Shown here in pieces: positions 23,201-35,200 of a stretch of 64,000 bases of DNA. The stretch lies in NCBI GenBank assembly GCA_922989275.2, contig OV277869.1, positions 26,732,189 to 26,796,188 of the forward strand, given 5' to 3'. Numbering within the stretch: the stretch's first letter is position 1; every line of letters starts with the position of its first letter. This DNA is from Gari tellinella. Its lineage: Eukaryota; Mollusca; Bivalvia; Cardiida; Psammobiidae. Both the position numbers and the translations under genes were made by a program. Under the pieces are notes generated by a model. That model was not told the DNA's origin and ran no database searches. It saw only the letters and a list, made by a program, of their open reading frames with translations.

Positions 23201-26200
23201 TTTTAGATACCGAATAACAACTATGCTTTATAAAATTACTGTAAACTACTGCAATTGACTACATGAACCCTGAAAATTCAAACAGACAATTCAAATAAAA
23301 ATTATATCCATTTGAGTCTAGTTTAAATTTAATTAGATAGGTTTGTTTTTGTAATGAATTGCAAAATGACAACCAGTGCAAACTCTGATCAGAGGGCTCC
23401 ATCAGAGAGCTTCTGTAGAAGCCCTATGATCAGGGTTTACACGGTTTGTAAAGAACACATGTATATATCTTCTTTTTTTTTGCTTAATTCATTCAATCAT
23501 TCACCACTGAAACTTCAAATTGACAATTCCGGTTTTTAATTGCGGTAATTCTAGTCTATTTTCACTTTCTCTTGTAGGAGCCCTCTGATCAGGATCTACA
23601 CTTTTGTATAGGTCAAGAGTATCTTCTTTTTAGTAACTGCTTAACCCATTACCCCATAGCTTGTTTCTAGTTTTGAAAACCTGAGACCACTTAAAATAGG
23701 ATGAAAGTAAAGCAGAATGCGCCTTAAGGCGCATTTTACTTTACTTCCAGCCTGTTAAGCTATCATCTGTTAGGATATAGAAAATATATATTATCATACA
23801 TATTCATAATGTTAAAAATTGGAATTATTTTCTTCAGTGGAGGAATAAATTAAAGGCGTAAAAAGGCATATTTATGGGGTAATGGGTTTTACACACATTT
23901 GGGTGTATTTATTAATTACCTTGCCTGGTAAGACTTGGCACAGTAGTAGTTTGGTGCTGCCCTGTATGTAACCCATGGAGTAGGCGGGATACTCACTGAA
24001 GTACACGCCTTTACCATACCATCCCGTATCAGTACGATGCTTGAAGCCCCCTTCACCTGAAAACAACAAACATACAGTGGAGAATCTGTTATTCTTTCCC
24101 AATAAACACAGTGCAAACAGTTTGGAGCCAGATCAGACGCCGGGTAACCCGGCGTCTGATCAGGTTCCAAACTGTTTGCCACCAAGATAAACAAGAATTA
24201 TCAGAATTGTCCAACAGATGTTCTTTTCTACGTTTTAGTGTTTTGCGTTTGCGTACGTTTGCGTTTAAACGGGAAAGAATAACAGATTCTCCACTGTACA
24301 TTCAACTTTGTATTAACCCTTTCCCCCATAGAGTGTTTCTACTTTTGTAAACAGGTTACTACTTAACCCATTACCCCATAGCCTGTTTCTATTTTCAAGA
24401 TAGTTGACCACTTAAAGCTGGTTGAAAGTAAAGTAGAATGCGCCTTAAGGCGCATTCTGCTTTACTTTCAGCCTGCTTTAAGCTATTATCTGCTAGAATA
24501 TAGAAAATATTTCTTATGATTCTTATTTATAACAGTATAAATTGAAACTATTTTCTTCAGTAGAGGAATAGATTATAGGCGTGAAAAGGCATATTTATGG
24601 GTTAATGGGTTAAAGCAATTGAAACCACTTTTTGCACATGTAATGAGTTTATTTGAATAGGTCTATGGTGTTGAAAAAGTTTATGCATCCAATCAATGTC
24701 TTCTATTTTGTCCTCCTTAACAGCCATAAAGAACTTTTTATGCACTCAATTTCAATTTCCTTTATTATGCTCAGATCATGATATACATGAATACATGAGG
24801 AAAAACATAATATATACATAGACAAAACATACATATTGACAAACAAATACTTTTTTGTATTATCAGTTAGTTAAATTTTAGAAGATTGTTTACTATGTGT
24901 GTTAATGGTCATTCTGCTTTACTTTCACCTGTTTTAAAGGGGCTCGCAACCGGATTTAGCATTAAAAATAGTAATTTGTAAATATATGTCAAATGCTGAT
25001 ATAAATGGGTAAGATTTAGTTTTGGATAGTAAATTCTGTTAAAAAATGCATTTAAAAAAAAAAAAAGAAGCTCTGGTGGGATTCGAACCCGTGACCCTCC
25101 ATGCGGAGACAAACATGAAAAATGAGGAATCGCCTTTATCCCCTCGGCTACCAGCACTCTCTATATATTCAGTAGCGAATTAACGTAGTGATTGATGGTA
25201 CTTTTTTCGGCTCGAGTTTATGTCTGAGCCCGTGTAGAGAAGCAACAACAACAACTATACCGTTAGCTAACGCTATAGAACAACGATGGTAAATATCTAA
25301 AAAACTAAGATTTGGTGACGATTCTTGAGACTTTTTTTGGACTGATCATATTCTTTTAATGTCAGAAGCCAAATAATGCCACAAATTTGCTTTTATTTGA
25401 GTATTTTATTTTATTTTGACAAGTACATCATCCGGTTGCGAGCCCCTTTAAGCTATCATCTGCTAGGATATAAAATAGTTCTTACAGTACATTATAGATG
25501 ACTGCATAAAGAGGAGCTAAAGGCAGATTTATTGGGTAATGGATTAAAGTAGGGTTAAATAACAAGAAGAAAGCTCCTAATGGAGATTTCTGCTTAATTT
25601 TTATCTTGCTTTATTTAGCAACCAGCTGTCTTGAAAACTCAAACCAAGATATGGTGGAAAGGGTAAAGGCAATGAAACGTTAGGGTAAAAGCTAAGAAAA
25701 CCCACCTGGTATCCTAAAGCCGGTTTCACATATAGGTGTAATACTTGCTTCTTGTGTACCATGGAAAGCTAGCACCGGATACGAGAACTCTTCCCCTCTA
25801 ACTTTCTTCAAACTTGCTCTACATGACCTGTTAAACCAATGTTATAAAGCAGGGTTCCAGATAAAATGGAATAAACTGAACAAATCTAACATTTTCTCAC
25901 CCATTTCAGTACCAAATCTGATGGTGTTACTACTCATTAGAATTGTCTTGAATAGACAATTCTAATGAGTAGTGACTCCGTCGAGGATAACAGTTACTTT
26001 TTTTTTCAGTGTAAGATCAGAATTTAATGCATTGAGACGTTATATTTTTATAGCCACTCGTGAAAATATAACAGTCTGATGTTCACGAAATGGATTAAAT
26101 TCAATCTTACACTGAAAAAATACACTTATTCTACTTATTTATGCTTTTAAGCCACTTTTTAAACAAAATTGTTTGACAATTGAAAGCGAAAGTACATTTT

Positions 26201-29200
26201 TATCCGGTGTTGAGTCCCAAGTTTATATCGAACACATTTTCGAAACAGTTTCCCGTACGATGACGTCACTGATTTATTGATTTGACGCCATCAGAATTAC
26301 TTTGTTACTTCCAATCTTGGGTTCGTGTTCTTCTGTTGAGAGGTTCGCGACAAATCTGGCTGCCGGTATTGAATGATAAGACATGATTGACTTGGGGAGC
26401 CCTACGGGGAAAATTCATAAATGAAGCATGCTGGACAATAATCCTACTCCTTTTTACCGGTACTCCAACAAAAAGCATAAATAAATACATATACTCCCCT
26501 TAACTGGAGCCCTGAATAAAGTAAAGTGTGCTTAATTAGTTGTTTTAAAAACTTGGTGAAACTTAACTCTAATCATGCGAAGCGTGGCTTGGCTTAAATT
26601 TGCAAACAGCTTGGATCCAGATCAGATGACGCATGACACAGCATCTGAACTTCTTGCCACTCATCTTCAACCTTATGTCAGTTTGCAAAGCTTAAATTAA
26701 TACTAATTTTCATTTATTTTCAAAATGTGTGGATCAAGAAAAACAACATTTATTTAAAATACTCACTTGAAGCCAGCATCTAGTTTAGGGTTGATAACAT
26801 ACTGGACTTTGGTGATCCTGTAACTAAACAGAAAGAAAAACAAAATGCTAGCTTAAATAACATTTGCAAAAGCACCTGTTAACCTTGTTTCTGGTTTGGA
26901 AGGCAGTTGGCAATCAAATGCTTGAAAACAATATCACTAATCAGAATCAACTCAAAAGCTTTGTAACCATACAGATGGACAACAAAAAGTGCATAATCAT
27001 ATAGAGGATAATTGTTTTTTTCAGTATAAGATAGAAATTTAATCCATTGAGTGAACATCAGACGTTATATTTTCACGAGTGGCGAAGCCACAAGTGAAAA
27101 TATAACAGTCTGATGTTCACGAAATGGATTAAATTCGATCTTATACTGAAAAAATACAATTATTCTATTTATTTATGCTGTTAAGCCACTTTTTAAACGA
27201 AATTGTTTGACAATTGTGAAAGCAAAAGTACATGATTTACCCCGTGTTGAGCCCCAAGCTTACATCGAACACATTAACAAAACAGTTTCCCGTACGACGA
27301 CGTCACTTATTTATTGATTTGATGTCATCCGAATTTCGTCGTTGCTCTCGATTTTAGATTCGTGTTCTTCCGTTGAGTGGTTCGCGACAAATTGGACTGC
27401 TGGAGATTAACGATAAGACACGATTGACTACGATTTTTGGGGGGCCTACGGGAAAAACGGCGATTGGTGATAATCCACTGCAGTGGATTACCAAGTGATA
27501 ATCCACTGCTATTTTCCGGTAATCCACCGAAAAGCATAAATAAAATAGTTTAATTCAAAAACATTTGCAAATGTACTAAATTAGGTTACAACCACACTAA
27601 TTTAAGTTCAAACCTTAACGCTATAGCCTATTTCTAGTTTTGAAAATAGGGGACTGCTTAAATAAAGCAGGTTGAAAGGAAAGCAGAATGTGCCTTACTT
27701 CTAATTCTTGTTTACTTTAAGGCTGCTTTAAACTACCATCTGCTAGAATATAGAAAACATTTCTTGTGATACATACATACTTCATGACTGTATAAAGGGG
27801 AACTATTTTAATTAAGTTTGTAGAATAAACTAATTGCATTAACCCTTTGCCTGCTGGTCGCGACTTTATTAATTTTTGCAAACAGTTTAGATCCAGATCA
27901 GACGCCGCGAAACGCGGCGTCTGATCTCGATCCAAACTGTTTGACACAAGTCTTTGGGTTAATTTACTTAAACAAGAGGGCCTGAAGGCCCTGATATCGC
28001 TCACCATTTGTAATGAAGTCTGATAGCTTTACCTTTGAATTTCACATGTTTTATTCTAAATCCATTCAAGTTTGTCGACCTACTGTAGTATAGTAGAGTA
28101 CACTAAAGGCAGATAACTAGAGCCTAAACAATACTGAAATGAAGCCTTTTTCTAGCATTTCAAAGTATATCAAGGGCAGGTAACTATTGCCACAATGATT
28201 ACATTTCAACAATAATTGCACTCTTTCCAGAATGTATAGCTACATCCTTTGTGTCAGGTATAATCAAAATCCATTGAAAACTGTAGTTGCAAGAGTGTAA
28301 ACGCTGTAAAATATGGCATTTTCAGCAATTCAAAGGTAGATATCTCTTGATCTATTTGTCTGATTCCAGCCATAATCACCCTTTTTCCAACTCTTATGGT
28401 CATATACAATACGGGCAAGTTTGAGAGAGCTTGGATAAATATTGTGGCCTCTAGAGCATAAACACTGTTAAATATATCATTTTCAGCAATTCAAAGGTAG
28501 ATAACTTTTGACCTATTGATCTGATTACCAGCATAATTGAACTCATTCGAAGTCTTATGGTAATATACAATCTGAGTAAGTTTGAGAAAGATTGGATAGG
28601 ATTTGTGATCTCTAGAGTGTAAACATCGTTAAATATGGCATTTTCAGCAATTAAAAGGTAGATAACTCTCGACCTATGAGTCTGATTTCAACCATAATCA
28701 AACTCGTTTGAACTCTTATAGTCATTGACAATCTGAGCAGGTTTGAGATAGATTGGATAAAAATTGTGGTCTCTAGAGTGTAAACACTGTTAAATATGGC
28801 ATTTTCAGCAATTCAAAGGTAAATAACTCTTGATCTATTTGTCCGATTTCAACCATAATAACACTCATCCGAACTTTTATGGCAATATACCATCTGAGAA
28901 AGTTTGAGAAAGATTGGATAAATATTGTGGACTCTAGAGTGTAAACACTAAAATTGTTGACGACGGACGACGGACGACGGACATTCAAGGATTGCAATAG
29001 CTCACCCTGAGCTAGCTCAGGTGAGCTAAAAATGTATAAATCTAAATTTAACAAACTTTGCAGACGACAATTTCAATGCAGACGACATCACCGCAGGATA
29101 AGGGTTAAAATGTGTATCTATTGAGTAAAATGTTAATTTTTCTTACAAAAGAACAAAAGCCAAGCTTTAACCCTTAGCCCGCCAAATAAATTGTCGTCTG

Positions 29201-32200
29201 CTATATTTCTCGTCTGCTTCAAGTTTCAAAGTGCTTCAAAGTTGCTCAAAATTGCTGAAAATGTTGTCCGAGTGTCAAACAGATTGGATCTGGATGAGAC
29301 ACCGAGTTACTCGGCGTCTCATCCGGATCCAAGCTGTTTGCATATGGAGCTATAGTCGTGAGTGGCAGGCTAAGGGTTAAAAACTATAAGTACTTTGTTC
29401 CTGACAAAAGTCGATAAAACTGTGACTCGGCCAATCGAAAATGTGTCTGGTCAGCAGATCCCTCTTTGTAGGCACGCTCAGCAAACAAGTCAAAATACAC
29501 TGTTTGGTCCCCGTCCAGGGCCTCCTTCTCACCCTCCATCAACAACAAACCAGTGGCAACCTACAGTGGAGGAATATAGGATCTGTCATGAGTCAATGTT
29601 TAAGACAAGCTGATCTCAAATGAGTCTAGAATTTAAATGTACATGTTATTAAGCAAGCCTTGGCAAGCTTAATAACTTTTCTATTCTAGACGAGTTTGAT
29701 ATCAACTTGTCTTAAACATCGACGAGTGACAGATTCTTTTTCTCATATTACCAACGATTAAAGCTATCTTTAAAGCAATATGCATTTTTTGGAACCCCGG
29801 TAACGTCATTTGAAACGCCATTATAAATAGTGACGTTATAGTGACGTCATCAAAGTGATCTTACACATGTTGGAGATAAGGATATAAGTCATTGTTGTTC
29901 ACTATAGAAAACAAGGGTAGTTATGTGAGAAATATAGGATCTGTCATGAGTCAATGTTTAAGACAAGCTGATCTCAAACGAGTCTAGAATCCAAATGTTG
30001 TTAAGCGAGCCTTGGCAAGCTTAATTACTTTTCTATTCTAGACGAGTTTGATATCAACTTGTCTTCAATATTGATAAGTGACAGATTATTTTCCTCACAT
30101 AACCAACGATTTTAATTTACTTTTTTTAAAGCAATAGGCTATTTTAGGAATATCCCCATTGACGGCATATAACGCCTTTATAAATAGTGATGTCATCAAA
30201 GTGATCGTCATCAAAGTGATCTAACACAATGTCATGTTGGAAACAAGGATATTCATGATCGTTGTTCACTATAGAAAACAGGGGCAGTTATGTGAGAAGA
30301 GGTTATTCTTTACTATTTAATCTCATATGAAACCCAAAAGCAATACACTAAAATGTAGATTTTTTTTTAAATTTCTGTCTTTTTAATCTAGGTGGCAAAA
30401 ATTTAGGAGCCAGATCAGATTCTGGGTTAATGGCATCTGATCTGGCTCCAAACAGTTTGCATTGGACATATCAGTTTTGGTGTAAACATCTTTATTGGGA
30501 AATAATAACTGTAATAGATAAATAATCAAATGCAAGTTGTTCAAAACTGTTATGAAAGTTATCACATTCAAGAAGAGTTACAGTGGAGAATCTGTTATTC
30601 TTTCCCGTTTAAATGCAAACGCAAAACACAAAAACGTAGAAAAGAACAACTTTTGGACAATTCTGATAATTCTTGTTTATCTTGGTGGCAAACAGTTTGG
30701 AGCCTGATCAGACGCCGGGTTACCCGGCGTCTGATCTGGCTCCAAACTGTTTGCATTGCAAATAATAGTTTTAGCTTAAACGCGTTTATTGGGAAAGAAT
30801 AACACATTCTCCACTGTAAATAGGATTTCACAGGTTTTGCTCATTTTCAAATATTTCACCTGCTAATTTTAAACATATTGATTGAGGACACAGGATGATC
30901 AAAATAGCTCATCTTGGCACTTTGTGCCAGGTGAGCTAAAAACAGAATGTGCCTTAACTATTTCCTCCCTGAAACTTTTAATGGACAATTCAAGTTTCCA
31001 TTGAAATCTAGTCTATTTCTGACTTTTAAGGGTTGTTTTTGTCAATGTTTGGCATTGTGACAAACATCGAAGACCCTGATCAGAGGGCTCCTAGGAGCCC
31101 TCTGATCAGGGTCTTCACTGTTGGTATAGGACAAGTGTACTATTCATATGTACACTGTTTGCAAAGGACGCCAATATGCAGGACTAGGGTTCAAAGGGTT
31201 AAGGATAATTCTGCTTGCAATTACTTTCTGCTTGCTTTAAGCCACCATCTGAAAGGATACAGGAAATATTTCTCATGTCTCACATTCATTAATGGGATTG
31301 AATTGAAGGATGTTTAAGTATCATGACATGGCATACATGCCTACCTCTTTTTGCAGTTTCTCCATTTCTTCGTCTTTCTTTTTCATCTCATCTTTTGTTT
31401 TTTTCAGTTCTTCCTCCAGGGCCTTCTTGGCTGCAAAGGCTTTCTTTATGAGCTCCTTTCTCTCATCTTCTGACATTGCTGTATAGCTTTTGATAAGAGA
31501 CATTCCCTTCTTCAATATGTCTGACGATTTCACATTGGCCAGTTTTGGCTTAACTTCATCCTGAAAGTTTGGTTGCAGAACAAATTGTTATGTAAAAGCA
31601 ATGATAGAAAACGGCAGAATTGTGATAGATATACATATAGGAGCTGTTGCTTCTGAAAGCTCATCAAATAATCCTTTATACACAAGAGTCTATTTCTAGT
31701 TTTGAAGTCAGCTTTAACAGCCCATTTTTATGCAGCTCTTTTTTAGGCCATTTGAGGGATGGTATTTGGCCCCATTCCCCAAGCCAAAAAGTATAAATCC
31801 CCCCCCCCCCTAAAAAAAAGTTGGTCATAGTTCCCCAGTGCTAATACAATCAATGCTTTTGCCTAAAATCTGGCAAATTTGATGTGCGAATTTTAAAAAT
31901 GAATTTTAAATAAAAAAGGCCCATTTTTTACTAAAACATTTTGACGTGAGCCTTGGCGAGCATTACCGTATATTCATTTTAGTCAATGAGTTTATTAAAA
32001 GTGATAAATAATGAGCATGAATATTTATTATTTGATTCTATTTATCAAATAAACATTTTAAAACCCTGTTAAGCCAACTGAATCCTCAGTTTATAATCTC
32101 TCTGCCATATGTATTGTGCGCCAAAGCGCTTGTGGACAAACAGGTAGGGGGGTCGGGGTAAAATACTGACGCCTTACGCTGACAACAAAGATATCGTTGA

Positions 32201-35200
32201 ATTTTGCTGACAACAAAGGTATATAGGGATTTGACTGACGAGTTAAGATTTATAGCAAATCACTGACGCTATGTAAATGAAGTAGGAATATTGACTGAAT
32301 ACAATAAGATGTGAATAAAAGAAGTCATTTTACAAAGACTAAATTGAAACGGAGTTATTTATTTTGAAGTTTGATATCAAAATATGGTGTAAGATTAATG
32401 TTAAAAGAATGAAATTGTGAATGTATGAAGAATGAAAATGTGAATTTGTGAATGTATTGTGAATGTATGAATTTTAAAATTATTAAAACGCAGACGAAAA
32501 ATTCACATACTTTAAGGGATACATCGGCCGTAGCCGAAATGTTGATATTTCACTACCATTTATTGAATGGCTTTATTGCACGGCCAGAGGCAGTTTTATG
32601 TGATGAAAAACAGTTATTTTGAAGAGCATATTTATTTTGCCTTGTGCAAACAGTGTAAACCCCGACAAGAGGGCTACCTGCAGAACTGAGACCAGACTGG
32701 CCAGAGTCTGCACTAATTGTCATTTTAGAATTAAAATTTGCAAACTCTCACAAAAAGGTATTATAGATGAAAACTTTGGTTTACGCCGGATGTGACTAAA
32801 TTTTGAATTTTGCTTTTAATTGACAATAAATAGTTTGAAAAGCATGAACTAAATAGAATAACTTTTTTTTTTCAGAGAAATATCAAATTTTGATTCTTTT
32901 GATAAAGTTAGACACTGCTGTAATTTTCTCTTTTGGCTTCACCACTTGTGAAATTGTGACGTCTAATGTTCGCTCATTGAATTGAATTCTGATCTTGCAC
33001 TGAAACATAGTTTTCTTCTACTTTTTGTTTATGTACTTAAATGTTTGTCAGAACAAAACGGCTTTGTATTGGGATAAATTTACAGACGTTTCGGCAAATG
33101 ACCAGTTCGGTAAATTGATTTTATATAGTGAAAGGTAAAAAGGTAATTAAATAGTAATTAAAGGATTAAGTATATCGCACCTCGGTAACAATGTTGATGT
33201 AAAGGCAAACAATAAATAGAGGATATTGAATGAGTGTTTTTTTCAGTAATGAATTTATTGAACGAGTTGGATAAAAGTGATATTTTGCGAGCCTTGGCGA
33301 GCAACATATCATTTTTATCCAACGAGTTCAATAAATTTATTACTGAAAAAACACGAATTTAATATCCTATTTATCACATAAACACCAAATGACACGAAAA
33401 TCCGAACTGTCTTACTTTCACTTTTGCCCTCGGCTCTTAGGTAAACGATTCGTCATAGGTGTTATTCGGTTTTATTCATCCGTAGATAAAAACACAAATC
33501 GTATTAACGTAAAGAAAATCAACACCATTACGTTGTGAAAAGACTTCTCTGATACCATATTCAAATTTTAAATTAATATTTAAATTAAAGTTGTTCTAAT
33601 CGACTAAAAATGATCATTTGACATTACTTTTTCCAAGGTTCAGTGTAAAATTTCCATGGAATATGAATAATTTACGTGGAATGGGGCCCTACCGATATAC
33701 AGAGTTACCCCGCATGGAAAGTGTGATAAGAGTAGCGCCCCCTGAATGAGCGGTTGTTTCCGGTTCAATAGTGAAGTACACATAGTATCGAAAATCCTTT
33801 ATCCTCAAACACGAATTTGAGGAGATCGCCTGCTTGTTAGTGTAGAGCTTATATTATATACAGTAGAACCTGGCTATATATACATTATTTAAAGCGCAAT
33901 CTCTCATATTGTTCAAAAATAGAATTAAGACATGCATTTACTTTACCTACAATAAAACTTACAAAAACTTCCATAGATATACCGTTCTATGCATATCATT
34001 TATTCATATGTTTATTAAAATAAGTCATCAATCTGCACCTCAATAAATATGTTATACCTCCCAGCAGATGATAGCTTAAAGCAGAATGTACCTTAACCTG
34101 CCTTAAGGGGTCACCTATCTTCAAAACTAATACCATCTATTGGGTAAAGGGTTAAACCCCGTTACATGGATGTGTCATAGCACATTCTGGTTGCTGTTAA
34201 TCAACCATAAACCCTACCCGCTATGATTACCTATCATTTAATTTATTACTTTAGCTGATTAAATAAGGAACAATACCGTAGGAATGATCAATTATGCTAA
34301 TAGCATGATAAGGGTTAATATTTAAAAAAAAAATACTGCCTACTTTCTTGATAAAAGTTTAGAACATGCTATCAATTTTGACTTAAAACATATATATATG
34401 AGTGTGAAACAGTTCTACCCCTGATCAGCCTGTTAGTATATATGCTGCATCTTATCTGGTTCCAAACGTTTTATAAATGATAATGTTTTAAGCCTATTAT
34501 AATTAGTGAACTGGTAAAAGATCAACAGAAATAAAGTTTTAATCTACTAAAACGATGGAATACATGCTTTACTTTCAACATTGAGTTTTCAATAGAGTAC
34601 ACATTTAATGATAGGAGAGGGGTTGTAAAGTATTTATGTTGTTAAAACGGTATGTATTTCCTATTAACCCTTTAAATACGCCTTTGGTTTATGCCTCCAT
34701 TGAAGGAAAGAGTTCTAATTCAAAGTTTTTATTAGCATGAATGTGCAACATTAAAAACATTGAATATCCTAGCAGATGGTAGCTTAAAGCAAGCTGAAAG
34801 AAAAGTAGCATGTACTTTTCAATCTACCTTTAATGGACACCTGTCTTTCAAGGTAGGAACAGGCGATCGGGTAATGGGTTTACCCATTACCTAAACCAAT
34901 TACCCCACAGCCCGTGTTAAGTATTGAATATAGGACACCTCTTAAAGCAGGTTGAAAGTAAAACATAATGCGCCTTAAGGTGCACCCTGCTTTACTTTAA
35001 TCCTGCTTTAAGGCACCACCCACTACGACATAAAATATCACCTATGTTTCATAATTATGACTGCTTAGTGCATGAAGAGGATTTAGTTGCTTATTAAGGT
35101 GGAATTCATTAAAGGAGTAAAAGGCATAATGATGGGGGTAATGGGTTAAGCTTTTGCACATGAAGGAGTGCATGGTATAGGAGATTAAAATTTAGGTAGT

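Larger units (their letters stand above)
24905..25545 (+). mobile_element. TTAA GCAGAATGCGCC MITE split by a 515-bp element
   Basis: The hairpin return arm CATTCTGCTTTACTTTCACC (24911-) and the right half AAGCTATCATCTGCTAGGAT (25449-) are separated by the inserted element. Confidence 0.7.

Noticed and set aside
28318..28960. CRISPR-like array
   Set aside because: Units are 161 bp, contiguous and without spacers, in an animal genome; it is a tandem repeat.
29395..29623. Plus-strand open frame rich in Pro/Gln/Thr with an acceptor-like start
   Set aside because: It is the antisense of PARP exon 3, which has matching splice phases and PARP-like sequence on the minus strand.
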